A stretch of 64,000 bases of DNA from Ferruginibacter albus (GCF_020042285.1 NZ_CP083388.1:3684001-3748000); one strand, 5' to 3'; counted from the stretch's first letter, positions 25,872 through 35,223 are shown. Numbers and translations: made by a program. Notes: generated by a model not told the origin, from the sequence alone.

Positions 25872-27719
25872 ATGAGCGATGAAATAAAACACGAATGTGG
25901 CGTTGCCTTCATTCGTTTGCGCAAACCTTTTAGTTATTACCAACAAAAATATGGTTCAGTACTGTACGGGCTTAATAAGCTGTACCTGCTGATGGAAAAA
26001 CAGCACAACCGTGGCCAGGATGGCGCCGGTATTGCGGCTGTAAAACTGAATGTGGAGCCGGGCTATCCCTTTTTACAACGCCTTAGAAGCAGCGCTCCAC
26101 AGCCTATTGCAGATATTTTTGCCAAAGTAGGAAAAGAAGTTGCCGAGCTGGAAAAAAGCCAGCCTGACATTAAGAATCACCCTGGTTTAATGAAAGGGCA
26201 TTTACGCTTTTTAGGTGAGCTATTGTTGGGGCATCTTCGTTATGGCACACAGGGGAAAAATAATGTAGAATATTGCCATCCGTTCTTTAAGCGAAACACT
26301 ATTCCTGCAAGAAACCTGGCATTGGCTGGTAATTTTAATCTGGTAAATGTGGATGAATTGTTCCGCATGCTGAATATAAATCCGGGTGATTTTGAAAAGA
26401 CGAGCGATCTGGCGGCAATGATGGAAGTGATACATCATTTTTTAGTAAAGGCCGATGAAGCATCTCCTGATAAATTAGATATCGCAAAAGTTTTAAAAAA
26501 AGCAGTTCCGTTATTTGACGGCGGTTTTAATTTTTGTGGCCTTGTTGGCAACGGAAGCTCCTTTGTAATGCGTGATGCACACGGTATTCGTCCTTCCTAT
26601 TATTATATTAGCGATGAGGTAATTGTTGCAGCAAGCGAGCGCTCAACTATACGTACTGTTTTCAACGTGGGAGAAAATGAAGTGTTGGAATTAATGCCGG
26701 GAAATGCGCTGATAACAGAGCCGGACGGTAGCTACAAGATCGAACAAATTGTAGAGCCGAAGGAAAGAAGAGCATGCAGTTTTGAACGCATTTATTTCAG
26801 TCGTGGTAGCGATGAAAAGATCTACCGTGAAAGAATTTCACTGGGTCATCATTTAAGCGAGCCTATTTTAAAAGCCATTGATCACGATCTGAAGAATACC
26901 ATTTTCTCTTTCATTCCCAATACAGCAGAAACAGCGTTTTATGGTTTGTTGAAAGGAGCACAGGAATACCTGGATAAAACAAAAATAGAAAAGATATTAA
27001 GTTGGGGTAAAGATTACGACGAATCGAAGCTAACGGAAGTAATTACCCGAAATGTACGCATTGAAAAGATTGCGATCAAGGATGTGAAGATGCGTACGTT
27101 CATTACGGAAGATATTAATCGTAATGAAATGGTACAGCACGTGTATGATATTACTTATGGTACTGTTCGCAAAGGTGTTGATACATTGGTGGTAATTGAT
27201 GACTCCATCGTAAGGGGAACTACATTGAAAGAAAGTATTGTGCGCATGTTGGCCCGTTTGGAACCCAAGCGTATCATTATTGTTTCTTCAGCACCGCAAA
27301 TACGTTATCCTGATTGCTACGGAATTGACATGAGCAAGATGGGTGATTTTATTGCATTTAAAGCCGCAACAGAATTATTAAAAGAAAGAGGTAATGAAAC
27401 ATTGCTGAACGATCTGTTGGAAAAATGCAAAGAGTTGGAACGTAATAATCAATTACATACAGAAAACATTGTTCGTCAGGTTTACAAACCATTTACTACA
27501 ATAGAATTATCTAAGAAAATAGCACAGCTTATTACACCAACTGATATTAATATCCCGGTTGATGTTATTTTCCAAACTATAGAATCTTTACACGAAGCAT
27601 GCCCTACTAATACAGGCGATTGGTATTTCACCGGTAACTATCCGACTCCGGGCGGAAATCGTGTTGTAAATAAAGCTTTCATGAATTATATGTCCGGCAA
27701 AAATGTAAGAGGCTATTAA
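25872..27719 (+). CDS. purF: Amidophosphoribosyltransferase-like enzyme (long PurF form)
   Basis: 615 residues, longer than the usual ~470-500. The N-terminal glutamine amidotransferase starts H-E-C9-G-V-A-F with the nucleophile Cys after an eight-residue leader, followed by N-R-G-Q-D-G-A-G and H-L-R-Y-G-T. The phosphoribosyltransferase half has the PRPP loop V-V-I-D-D-S-I-V-R-G-T-T. The enzyme makes phosphoribosylamine, first step of purine synthesis. Many Bacteroidota carry this long form as well as a standard PurF, so it may be the second copy. It is preceded by a strong promoter. Confidence 0.88.
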   Translation: MSDEIKHECGVAFIRLRKPFSYYQQKYGSVLYGLNKLYLLMEKQHNRGQDGAGIAAVKLNVEPGYPFLQRLRSSAPQPIADIFAKVGKEVAELEKSQPDIKNHPGLMKGHLRFLGELLLGHLRYGTQGKNNVEYCHPFFKRNTIPARNLALAGNFNLVNVDELFRMLNINPGDFEKTSDLAAMMEVIHHFLVKADEASPDKLDIAKVLKKAVPLFDGGFNFCGLVGNGSSFVMRDAHGIRPSYYYISDEVIVAASERSTIRTVFNVGENEVLELMPGNALITEPDGSYKIEQIVEPKERRACSFERIYFSRGSDEKIYRERISLGHHLSEPILKAIDHDLKNTIFSFIPNTAETAFYGLLKGAQEYLDKTKIEKILSWGKDYDESKLTEVITRNVRIEKIAIKDVKMRTFITEDINRNEMVQHVYDITYGTVRKGVDTLVVIDDSIVRGTTLKESIVRMLARLEPKRIIIVSSAPQIRYPDCYGIDMSKMGDFIAFKAATELLKERGNETLLNDLLEKCKELERNNQLHTENIVRQVYKPFTTIELSKKIAQLITPTDINIPVDVIFQTIESLHEACPTNTGDWYFTGNYPTPGGNRVVNKAFMNYMSGKNVRGY

Positions 27720-27757
27720 TTTTGAATTGCCAATTTTGAATTTTACTTTTATTGGCA

Positions 27758-28252
27758 ATGAAACAACTCTTAATAGTTCGTCATGCAAAAAGCAGTTGGG
27801 ATATTGGTACGCTCAACGATTTTGAACGTCCTTTAAATGACAGAGGTAAAAAAGATGCCCCCGAAATGGCACAACGACTGATCGATAAAAAAATAAACAT
27901 CGATGCCTTTGTTTCTAGTCCTGCTAAGCGTGCGAAAAAAACCTGTGAATTGTTTTGTAGCGTTTACAAACAAAAAGAAGAAGATATAATTTTTGTTTCA
28001 GCCCTTTATCATGCAGATGTAGCAACATTTTATCAAGCAATAGAAACTATTGATGATTCATTTAATACAGTTGCCATCTTCTCTCACAATCCCGGAATAA
28101 CACAATTTGTAAACGAATTGGTAGAATCAGTACATATTGATAATATGCCAACCTGCGGCATTTTTTCGATAAAAATTAATGCTGATAAATGGAAAGATTT
28201 TAAGAAGTCTAAGAAGGAGTTTTTGTTTTTCGATTATCCTAAAGCTGTTTAA
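27758..28252 (+). CDS. SixA-like histidine phosphatase
   Basis: 164 residues from the ATG at 27758 (a TTG two codons upstream is less likely). A phosphoglycerate-mutase-like fold with the phospho-His motif L-I-V-R-H-A-K-S-S-W at the N-terminus, the S-S-P-A-K-R-A motif and the second catalytic His in I-F-S-H-N-P-G. SixA homologues dephosphorylate histidine phosphotransfer proteins, or small molecules. The 3' end overlaps the convergent glycosyltransferase gene by 14 bp. Confidence 0.88.
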   Translation: MKQLLIVRHAKSSWDIGTLNDFERPLNDRGKKDAPEMAQRLIDKKINIDAFVSSPAKRAKKTCELFCSVYKQKEEDIIFVSALYHADVATFYQAIETIDDSFNTVAIFSHNPGITQFVNELVESVHIDNMPTCGIFSIKINADKWKDFKKSKKEFLFFDYPKAV

Positions 28253-29342
28253 TAAAATCCTTCAGTACATGTTTATACTCATACATATTCATTGCAGGAA
28301 TATCTGCGGCAAAGCTTTTTGCTTCGTCTAATGCTTCTAGCAACCCAAATGCATCCTGTTGTTTAGAAAGAAAGATATTTTCTTCTTGTAGATGTTTAGC
28401 TAAATATTCCTGTTCTGTTTGTCCGGGCGTTGCTACAAAAACAGCTTTTTTATTTAGTTTGATAAGATCCATTACGGTGGTATATCCGCTTCTGCTGATC
28501 ACAGATCCAGATTGCTGAATAGCAATATTCAACTCTTCTGAAGAAAGATGATTTACAATGACAACATTGGTATTTGTGCTTTGTATTTTGTTATTTCCCC
28601 CCGGCAATCCTCTTACAAATAATACCGGTTCTTTACGTTCTTTTAATTGAGTTAAAAGAATATTCTCAAAGATCGTTCGCTGCGGTTCAGGGCCAGATAA
28701 AATTATAGCTAAAGAATATTTTTGTTCCACATTGGTTAGCTTTTCAAATCTAGAAAGTGCGCCAATATATTTCACATGCGCAGGAATTATTTTGGGATGC
28801 GATAATTCTCCACCAATGTTTTTCTCGCCTTTAAAATCTGGAACCCAGCATTGGTTATATTTTTTAATGAACCAATAATGCAATTGCTGTGCGATCTTTT
28901 CTGTAAACCTATTGCCCGTCTTTATTTGCAGCTGATGCGTTATGTAAACGCAAGGAATTTTTGAATGATATAAACCCAATCGATTATCAGAAATAATTGC
29001 ATCTATTTTATATTGATCAACGATATTCTTTAGCCATTGATGTTCTTTGTAAATTCTCAAGATCAGCTTTGGAAATTGTACTATCAATTTCAGCATTAAC
29101 CCAAATTTGCGCCTGCTGTATTTTATGTTGTATCCTTTTAATGAAATAAAATGCAGCTCTGGAAACTCTTTTTGAAGCAAAGCACGTGTGGCGCCTTCGG
29201 CGCCAATAAAAACATCGCAATCGTTCCCGACAAGTTCATGAATGATCGGTATACAGCGGGAAGCATGGCCCAGCCCCCAATCCAAAGGAGCCAGCAGCAC
29301 ACGCAATTTTCTTTCCGGTATGTTAAATTTCACATCTGCCAT
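28239..29342 (-). CDS. MurG-like (GT-B) glycosyltransferase
   Basis: 367 residues from the ATG at 29342; a GTG three codons earlier is possible. The N-terminal domain has L-D-W-G-L-G-H-A-S-R-C-I-P, the typical GT28-like G-x-G-H motif; the C-terminal half has S-R-S-G-Y-T-T-V-M-D and F-V-A-T-P-G-Q-T-E-Q-E-Y-L-A, the UDP-sugar binding region. Related proteins transfer hexosamines to lipids or polysaccharides. The acceptor cannot be told; no neighbouring cell-envelope operon helps. Confidence 0.8.
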   Translation of the reverse strand: MADVKFNIPERKLRVLLAPLDWGLGHASRCIPIIHELVGNDCDVFIGAEGATRALLQKEFPELHFISLKGYNIKYSRRKFGLMLKLIVQFPKLILRIYKEHQWLKNIVDQYKIDAIISDNRLGLYHSKIPCVYITHQLQIKTGNRFTEKIAQQLHYWFIKKYNQCWVPDFKGEKNIGGELSHPKIIPAHVKYIGALSRFEKLTNVEQKYSLAIILSGPEPQRTIFENILLTQLKERKEPVLFVRGLPGGNNKIQSTNTNVVIVNHLSSEELNIAIQQSGSVISRSGYTTVMDLIKLNKKAVFVATPGQTEQEYLAKHLQEENIFLSKQQDAFGLLEALDEAKSFAADIPAMNMYEYKHVLKDFIKQL

Positions 29343-29397
29343 TGGCGGCACAATAAATATTTGTGAAAATAGTTTAATTTAGTAATCTCATTATACT

Positions 29398-29517
29398 ATG
29401 ATACGATATTTCGTCATTGCACTATTAATTACGCTTACTGTAGCATCAACAAGCTGTTCTTCTTCTAAAAAAGGACAATGCAGTTGTGCAGCCAAGCAAG
29501 GCATGGTAGGGTATTGA
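29398..29517 (+). CDS. 39-residue lipoprotein of the C-x-C...GMVGY type
   Basis: A short ORF starting M-I-R-Y-F-V-I-A-L-L with a lipobox V-A-S-T-S-C at Cys20 and a mature peptide of only 20 residues: S-S-S-K-K-G-Q-C-S-C-A-A-K-Q-G-M-V-G-Y. Small lipoproteins ending in a G-M-[VI]-G-Y-like tail recur in Bacteroidota genomes. It is 22 bp upstream of the next plus-strand ORF, with which it is probably co-transcribed. Role unknown. Confidence 0.7.
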   Translation: MIRYFVIALLITLTVASTSCSSSKKGQCSCAAKQGMVGY

Positions 29518-29539
29518 TTGCATAAAGCCAATTCGAAAA

Positions 29540-29785
29540 ATGAACAAACCTAACCGTAATCTATTGGTGTTGTTCAGCCAAAAACTGAACCCGGAAGCAA
29601 TGGAGCATGAAGTAGATATGCTACATGAACTTCTCTACGTGGTAGAGCATTCCGAAAATATATTTCTCTCTCACGAAATCATCGACCTAAACAAATATAA
29701 TATCAGCAGTAATGTATTGTCATTACGTAAGCTCTTTCGTCAAAGAGATCTAAAGCCTTTCATCTTTTTAAATAACAAGAACTGA
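29540..29785 (+). CDS. Hypothetical protein
   Basis: 81 residues, not recognised. Soluble, with mixed helix/strand pattern: N-R-N-L-L-V-L-F-S-Q-K, then an acidic helix M-E-H-E-V-D-M-L-H-E-L-L-Y, then V-L-S-L-R-K-L-F-R-Q-R and P-F-I-F-L-N-N-K-N. Its position right behind the small lipoprotein and before a strong terminator supports a two-gene unit. Confidence 0.6.
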   Translation: MNKPNRNLLVLFSQKLNPEAMEHEVDMLHELLYVVEHSENIFLSHEIIDLNKYNISSNVLSLRKLFRQRDLKPFIFLNNKN

Positions 29786-29795
29786 TATAAATGCG

Positions 29796-29843
29796 AAGCG
29801 TGAGACGTGAAATAAAAGTCTATCTATTTCACGTCTCACGCTT
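29796..29843. terminator. Strong bidirectional terminator-like hairpin
   Basis: A perfect 19-bp inverted repeat (arms AAGCGTGAGACGTGAAATA and its complement, 10-nt loop) between the 81-residue ORF and the convergent msrB gene. Confidence 0.75.
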
Positions 29844-29860
29844 TTCGTTTCACGAAGTTT

Positions 29861-30415
29861 CTATTGTTTCTCGTTGAATTTCTTCTCTGCTTCCTGTGCT
29901 TTTCTAAAATCAAGTATTACAGAGTTTATGCAATAACGTAAGCCTGTTGGTGGTGGACCGTCTTCAAAAACGTGGCCCAGGTGGGCTTTACAGCGGCCGC
30001 ACATTACTTCCGTTCTGCTCATTCCATAAGTATTATCGGGTGCATAAATGATACTGCCTTTACTGATCGGTTCAAAAAAGCTTGGCCATCCGCAACTGCT
30101 TTCAAACTTTGCATTGCTTTTAAACAACGGATTGCCACAGGCCGCACAATAATAAGTGCCCGTATCAAACGTATCCCAATACTTTCCGGTAAATGCTCTT
30201 TCGGTTCCCTTTTCACGGGCAATATTATATACGTCGCTAGGCAAAATAGATTTCCATTCGCTGTCGCTGATAGTCACTTTTGATGTATCGGTATTTGAAT
30301 AAACCTTGTTTTTGTTAGTTGTATCCATATTTGTAATTGTTTTATTGCTGGTCGATTGACTGCATCCTGCCAAAGAAATAAATAATACGGCAGAAAAAAT
30401 AATTGTACGCATCAT
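29861..30415 (-). CDS. msrB: Peptide-methionine (R)-S-oxide reductase, lipoprotein form
   Basis: 184 residues. The lipobox L-A-G-C18 gives a membrane-anchored periplasmic enzyme. The MsrB domain (~48-175) has the zinc cysteines C90-A-A-C93 and C139-G-R-C142, the substrate motif C-G-W-P-S-F-F, and the catalytic Cys162 in R-Y-C-I-N-S. It repairs oxidised methionine in exported proteins. No MsrA neighbour. It converges with two small plus-strand genes across a hairpin. Confidence 0.93.
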   Translation of the reverse strand: MMRTIIFSAVLFISLAGCSQSTSNKTITNMDTTNKNKVYSNTDTSKVTISDSEWKSILPSDVYNIAREKGTERAFTGKYWDTFDTGTYYCAACGNPLFKSNAKFESSCGWPSFFEPISKGSIIYAPDNTYGMSRTEVMCGRCKAHLGHVFEDGPPPTGLRYCINSVILDFRKAQEAEKKFNEKQ

Positions 30416-30706
30416 TTTATAACAAGTTTATTGAAAAATGGTTTTTATGGCGTGCCCAGGGGTCGGGCTTTACGCTGCAATCTTTTTGATCCATGCTCAT
30501 AACCTTCTCACGCAAAAAGTATTTCCGCTTCAATCCCTCACGCACTGTGCGATGCAGTTTGCCTTATTCGTATCCTATTTTAAATCGCACAAACAATATA
30601 CGATAACAGCTTTCCGATAGTTTTTGCATAATTTGCTTCTCCTGTTAAAGGAAATAAAAAATCATCCAGTATATTTGTTACTTACTCTGGCTAACAGCTT
30701 CAAATT
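30416..30706 (+). promoter_or_regulatory. Intergenic region with -7 element TATATTTG before adk
   Basis: 291 bp between the divergent msrB and adk genes. TATATTTG at 30670-30677 is an exact -7 match 29 bp before the adk ATG; the -33 box is poor. A 60-codon plus-strand ORF inside shows no domain and is not called. Confidence 0.4.
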
Positions 30707-31285
30707 ATGTTTAATTTAATACTATTTGGCCCTCCCGGCAGCGGAAAAGGTACACAAAGCGAAAAGTTAATTGCAAAATATGGTTTCCAACATTTAAGCA
30801 CCGGCGACCTGCTTCGTTCTGAAATTGCGAATCAAACTCCATTAGGTCTTGAAGCAAAAAATTTTATGGATAAAGGAGAGCTGGTTCCCGATGCAGTAGT
30901 TATCGGGATGATAAGCTCAGCGCTGGACAATCATCCGGAAGCAAAAGGCTTTTTATTTGATGGCTTTCCGCGTACAGCTGCACAGGCAGAAGCGCTGGAT
31001 AAATTATTAGAGCTAAAAAAATCTGCCATTAATTTAATGCTGGCTTTAGAGGTAAGTGAAGAAGAACTGGTAAAACGTTTATTAAAACGCGGCGAAACCA
31101 GCGGCAGAAGCGATGATACCAATGAAAAAATAATAAGGGCACGTATTGCAGAATATCACCGCAAAACCACAGCAGTGGCGGATTATTACAAGCAATTTAA
31201 TAAAGTAGATTCTGTGCCCGGCGAAGGAACAATCGATACGATCTTTACTGCTCTTGGGGCAGCTATTGATAAAAGAATAAAATAA
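30707..31285 (+). CDS. adk: Adenylate kinase
   Basis: 192 residues. P-loop G-P-P-G-S-G-K-G-T at 8-16, the NMP-binding motif L-S-T-G-D-L-L-R, F-L-F-D-G-F-P-R-T, and a short LID (R-G-E-T-S-G-R-S-D-D) without zinc cysteines, the short form common in Bacteroidota. Interconverts ATP + AMP and 2 ADP. Followed by a clear terminator 30 bp downstream. Confidence 0.97.
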   Translation: MFNLILFGPPGSGKGTQSEKLIAKYGFQHLSTGDLLRSEIANQTPLGLEAKNFMDKGELVPDAVVIGMISSALDNHPEAKGFLFDGFPRTAAQAEALDKLLELKKSAINLMLALEVSEEELVKRLLKRGETSGRSDDTNEKIIRARIAEYHRKTTAVADYYKQFNKVDSVPGEGTIDTIFTALGAAIDKRIK

Positions 31286-31314
31286 TTAATACTCTATTTC
31301 GTTTCTATAATATC

Positions 31315-31343
31315 AGCAGGTTATTGTAACCTGCTTTTTTATT
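31315..31343 (+). terminator. Terminator of adk
   Basis: The stem AGCAGGTTA/TAACCTGCT with a 3-nt loop is followed by TTTTTATTTTTT. Confidence 0.9.
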
Positions 31344-31447
31344 TTTTATAACTATCAGATATTTTATTAATCTTGTTTTTAAATTAACTTAGTACCAAGA
31401 GATACATCAATTACCTTGAACCAATTGAAAACCTAAAATCGCTTAAT

Positions 31448-32215
31448 ATGTCAGAAGCATATGTAAAATCTGAAACACACCAGGGAATAACAACTATTGA
31501 ATTTTATCACCCGCAAGGCAATTCATTACCGGGAAAATTATTGGAAGAGATCGCCAAAGAAATTCATTTTGCGGGCACACATTCCGAAACAAAAGTGATC
31601 GTATTAAAAAGTGCAGGCGATAAAGCTTTTTGCGCCGGTGCTTCTTTTCATGAATTAAGTAATATAAAAACAGATGCTGAAGGAATACGATTTTTCAGCG
31701 GTTTTGCAAATGTTATCAACGCTATTCGTAAATGCCCCAAATTTGTTATTGGCCGCATACAAGGAAAGGCTGTTGGCGGCGGCGTTGGCCTGATTGCAGC
31801 CGTAGACTATGCTATTGCAGTAGAAAAAGCAGAGATACGATTGAGCGAGTTAACTTTTGGCATTGGTCCTTTTGTAATTGGCCCTGCGGTAGAAAGAAAG
31901 ATCGGAACTTCTGCATTTAGCGCATTGGCAATTGATGCTGCCGGCTGGCGTACCAGCGAATGGGCAAAGCGCAAAGGCTTATTTGCAGAAGTACATTCCA
32001 ACATTGAAAATATGGATGAATCCATTCGTCGTTTAGCACATAATCTTTCACACAGCAGTGCTGCTGCCGCTGCAGAATTAAAAAAAGTGTTATGGAAAGG
32101 AACGGAACATTGGGATGAGTTGCTTAAAGAAAGAGCAGCCATTAGCGGAAGACTGGTTTTAACACCCGTTGCAAAAGAAGCAATTGAAAAATTGAGAATG
32201 GAAAAAGTTGCATAA
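31448..32215 (+). CDS. Enoyl-CoA hydratase/isomerase family protein
   Basis: 255 residues of the crotonase fold. The oxyanion-hole motifs are A-F-C-A-G-A-S-F and G-K-A-V-G-G-G-V-G-L, with the catalytic-side Glu probably in L-S-E-L-T-F-G-I. It most resembles methylglutaconyl-CoA or phenylacetate-type hydratases of Bacteroidota, but the substrate is not decided by sequence. It is followed after 24 bp by a membrane protein, probably unrelated in function. Confidence 0.85.
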   Translation: MSEAYVKSETHQGITTIEFYHPQGNSLPGKLLEEIAKEIHFAGTHSETKVIVLKSAGDKAFCAGASFHELSNIKTDAEGIRFFSGFANVINAIRKCPKFVIGRIQGKAVGGGVGLIAAVDYAIAVEKAEIRLSELTFGIGPFVIGPAVERKIGTSAFSALAIDAAGWRTSEWAKRKGLFAEVHSNIENMDESIRRLAHNLSHSSAAAAAELKKVLWKGTEHWDELLKERAAISGRLVLTPVAKEAIEKLRMEKVA

Positions 32216-32239
32216 GTAAACTTACGTCAGCACTTCCTT

Positions 32240-32800
32240 ATGAAACAAAAACCAAAGAAAGATCGTTTTGTCTTTAAACTTTTAAATTCTAGGAAGTTTT
32301 ATTTAGTTGTTTTAGTTTTTATTCTTTGGTATTTATTTCAAAGCTGCAGGGTTTTAAATGAGCCGGCTTATTTTTTTGTAAGCAGGTTAGGGATAGCATT
32401 GGTATTGATCATTAGTTTTTGCTTAAATAGATATAGAAAATTTGAAACATACTATGCCAGGAAGATAAAGGATAAGGTGTATGTAGCTGCTTTAATTATT
32501 GAAATTGCATTTTATTCTCTTTTGTTTTCATTTATTCTCGATATCCCCTTCAACATCCTTGTAAAAACATTTGCAAAAGAAAATAAGATTGAGTCATTTG
32601 ATTGCAGGATAACCAATGTAGAACAAGGAAAATACGATTATATACATTTTGTTTTTTTAGACAGAAAATATTCTAGGCCCTTCGATTTTGGCTCACAGGA
32701 CAGAAAAGAAATTTTAGCGAATGATTACCTGCATATTGAGGCAAGAAGAAGTTTATTAAATACTTACTATATAGAATCAATGGAACTTGTAGAAAAATAA
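32240..32800 (+). CDS. Membrane protein of unknown function
   Basis: 186 residues. Three hydrophobic helices: Y-L-V-V-L-V-F-I-L-W-Y-L (~22-33), L-G-I-A-L-V-L-I-I-S-F (~50-60) and V-A-A-L-I-I-E-I-A-F-Y-S-L-L-F-S (~80-95). A soluble C-terminal domain of about 75 residues with beta-strand pattern (F-D-C-R-I-T-N-V-E-Q-G) follows. No known family recognised. It ends at a terminator shared with the convergent carbonic anhydrase gene. Confidence 0.65.
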   Translation: MKQKPKKDRFVFKLLNSRKFYLVVLVFILWYLFQSCRVLNEPAYFFVSRLGIALVLIISFCLNRYRKFETYYARKIKDKVYVAALIIEIAFYSLLFSFILDIPFNILVKTFAKENKIESFDCRITNVEQGKYDYIHFVFLDRKYSRPFDFGSQDRKEILANDYLHIEARRSLLNTYYIESMELVEK

Positions 32801-32801
32801 A

Positions 32802-32831
32802 ACTCCCCGAAAATTTCGGGGAGTAATTTTT
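32802..32831. terminator. Bidirectional terminator
   Basis: The stem ACTCCCCGAAA/TTTCGGGGAGT followed by AATTTTTT on the plus strand and A/T-rich sequence on the other, between convergent genes. Confidence 0.85.
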
Positions 32832-33466
32832 TAAAGATCGTCATATCTGTACAGTGGATCAATTTCAGCACCGGGCTGCACTTCCATCACCGGTTTTATA
32901 AGGCCATCTTTTAAGCCATATACCCAGCCATGTAAATAAGGGCGGTTATCATTTTTCCATGCACGTTGAATAATGGATGTTTGCGCCAGGTGCGACACTT
33001 GTTCTTTTACATTCAACTCTACCAATCTATCTGTTTTATCATCTTCGTTTGCAATGGCATCCAATTCTGTTTTATGAACATGATATACATCTTTAATATT
33101 GCGCAGCCACATATTTAATACAGGTTTAAAATCCTGGTTACCCATGGCTGCTTTAACACCGCCGCAACCATAATGTCCGCAAACAATTACATGGCGAACT
33201 TTTAAATGATTAACCGCATAATCCAATACGCTTAATAAGTTAACATCGGTATGCACTACCATATTGGCAATATTACGGTGTACAAAAATTTCACCGGGTT
33301 GCGTGCCGGTAATTTTATCCGCAGGCACACGGCTGTCACTACATCCTATCCATAAAAATTCAGGGGTTTGCAAGGCCGATAAACGCTTAAAAAATGTGGG
33401 GTCTTCCTGCTCTACTTCTTTAGCCCACGCTTTATTCTCTAATAATAATTTTTCGTATGATGTCAT
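32831..33466 (-). CDS. can: Beta-class carbonic anhydrase
   Basis: 211 residues. Zinc ligands C42-x-D44-S-R46 and H98-Y-G-C101 are all present, with the dyad Asp/Arg pair intact, so it should interconvert CO2 and bicarbonate. No signal peptide: cytoplasmic. The SulP transporter gene lies 98 bp upstream on the same strand, a pairing that suggests that the transporter moves bicarbonate and the enzyme balances it. Confidence 0.95.
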   Translation of the reverse strand: MTSYEKLLLENKAWAKEVEQEDPTFFKRLSALQTPEFLWIGCSDSRVPADKITGTQPGEIFVHRNIANMVVHTDVNLLSVLDYAVNHLKVRHVIVCGHYGCGGVKAAMGNQDFKPVLNMWLRNIKDVYHVHKTELDAIANEDDKTDRLVELNVKEQVSHLAQTSIIQRAWKNDNRPYLHGWVYGLKDGLIKPVMEVQPGAEIDPLYRYDDL

Positions 33467-33564
33467 AAAGTTTTTCTTTTTAGTAAGTAAATGTAATTAA
33501 AGTTTCATAATAGCGCAGTCGTTGCGATGAGCGATTCCTGCTGCCGTAGCACAAATTCATATGC

Positions 33565-35223
33565 TTAATGAGTGTTGCTAAAGTCCATAACATAAGAATT
33601 AGTTGTTTCAAAACCATTTACAGGTTCGTTAAACAATGCATGCACTTCTTTATATTGGCTTCGCTTAATTTCTACCTTAATATTTTTAAGATGTGCATGC
33701 TTCATAAAATTATTTATTTCTTCAATAACATCTTTATCAATAAAATCCGCACGGGTAGCATCTATAAGTACAAAAGCATTTTCCGGCACCTGTTCCAGTT
33801 TGCGTTTAATAATGGGCTTGTTTAAAAACGAAACGTCTTTTCTTAATCTAAACAAAAACCGGTTATCATCATTCACTACAAAAACCGATGACCGGAAATT
33901 GCTACGTATCATATAAAATAATCCTACGGCAATACCTATTAAAATTCCTTTTAAAAGATCTGTCATCAAAATTGCAACAATGGTTACTACAAACGGCACA
34001 AACTGATCCCATCCTTTTTGATAAAAATCTTTGAACAAAGGAATTTTTGCCAGCTTATAGCCAGTAAAAATCAAAATTGCCGCCAAAGATGCTAATGGAA
34101 TCTTATTTAGTATAGATGGAATAAAATAAACACACAGCAACATTAATACGCCATGCAGAATAGCAGACAGCTTTGTTTTAGCGCCCGCATTTACATTAGC
34201 AGAACTGCGAACTATAACAGATGTTAATGGCAATCCTCTTAACATTCCCGAAATAATATTTCCGGCTCCTTGTGCTACTAATTCACGATTAGGGGGCGAT
34301 ACTCTTTTCAATGAATCAAGCTTGTCAACCGCTTCAATACCCAATAATGTTTCTAAGCTTGCAACGATAGCGATGGTTACAGCTACCGTCCATACTTCGT
34401 AATTCTTTAAATATTCCAAACCGGGAAAAGTAAAGAATGATAAAAAATTCTTTCCATCTGTTGAAATAGGTAACGCTACCAAATGCTTTGTTTCTAACGC
34501 ATAAGCCGGGTTGTTTGTCTTAAACCATTCGCTGATCAATGTAGCAATAATTACAACCATTAACGGCGCAGGAACTATCTGTATCCATTTTTTAGATTTG
34601 AAAAGCTTTTGCTCCCACATTATCAAAATAAATAAGGAAACAGCGCCGATAATTACCGCTGCAGGAGTTATAAAGCCAACCGCATGCGATAACCCCGAAA
34701 ATGTATTCTCATTGTTGTTTTGACTGAAGCTTTCATCACCTGAAAAATCTGCATCATACCCTACCAAATGCGGGAACTGTTTTAGGATCAAGATCAACCC
34801 TATAGCCGCCAACATTCCTTTAATTACAGCGTTGGGAATATAATCACCAATAACACCGGCTTTTATAAAGCCTAATATTATTTGAATAACGCCGGCAATA
34901 ACCACTGCCAATAAAAAGGCTTCAAATGCCTGTAATTTTAAAATAGCTGCTGCAACAATTACAGTTAAACCCGCAGCTGGTCCGCTAACGCTTAATTGAG
35001 AACCACTAACTATTCCTACTACAATTCCCCCAACAACACCCGCTATAATACCGGAAAACAAAGGAGCTCCGGAGCCTAATGCAATCCCCAAACAAAGAGG
35101 GATGGCCACCAATAATACTACTATCGACGCTGAAAGATCAGCGGTTACATTTTGAAATAATTTTTTCACTGTAAATATTTTATGCAGAATTGTACAGATC
35201 TTATTATGTATAACAAGACCCAT
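33565..35223 (-). CDS. SulP family anion transporter
   Basis: 552 residues from the ATG at 35223 (two codons inside a longer TTG-initiated frame). About 12-14 membrane helices in the SulP/SLC26 fold (G-L-T-V-I-V-A-A-A-I, G-N-I-I-S-G-M-L-R-G-L-P-L-T), and a C-terminal STAS domain (F-V-L-I-D-A-T-R-A-D-F-I-D). Substrate among sulfate, bicarbonate, chloride or dicarboxylate is not certain. The neighbouring carbonic anhydrase favours bicarbonate. Confidence 0.9.
   Translation of the reverse strand: MGLVIHNKICTILHKIFTVKKLFQNVTADLSASIVVLLVAIPLCLGIALGSGAPLFSGIIAGVVGGIVVGIVSGSQLSVSGPAAGLTVIVAAAILKLQAFEAFLLAVVIAGVIQIILGFIKAGVIGDYIPNAVIKGMLAAIGLILILKQFPHLVGYDADFSGDESFSQNNNENTFSGLSHAVGFITPAAVIIGAVSLFILIMWEQKLFKSKKWIQIVPAPLMVVIIATLISEWFKTNNPAYALETKHLVALPISTDGKNFLSFFTFPGLEYLKNYEVWTVAVTIAIVASLETLLGIEAVDKLDSLKRVSPPNRELVAQGAGNIISGMLRGLPLTSVIVRSSANVNAGAKTKLSAILHGVLMLLCVYFIPSILNKIPLASLAAILIFTGYKLAKIPLFKDFYQKGWDQFVPFVVTIVAILMTDLLKGILIGIAVGLFYMIRSNFRSSVFVVNDDNRFLFRLRKDVSFLNKPIIKRKLEQVPENAFVLIDATRADFIDKDVIEEINNFMKHAHLKNIKVEIKRSQYKEVHALFNEPVNGFETTNSYVMDFSNTH

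Noticed and set aside
30438-30620. 60-codon plus-strand ORF between msrB and adk
   Set aside because: No recognisable domain, no promoter or ribosome site, unrelated to the adk transcript; likely chance.
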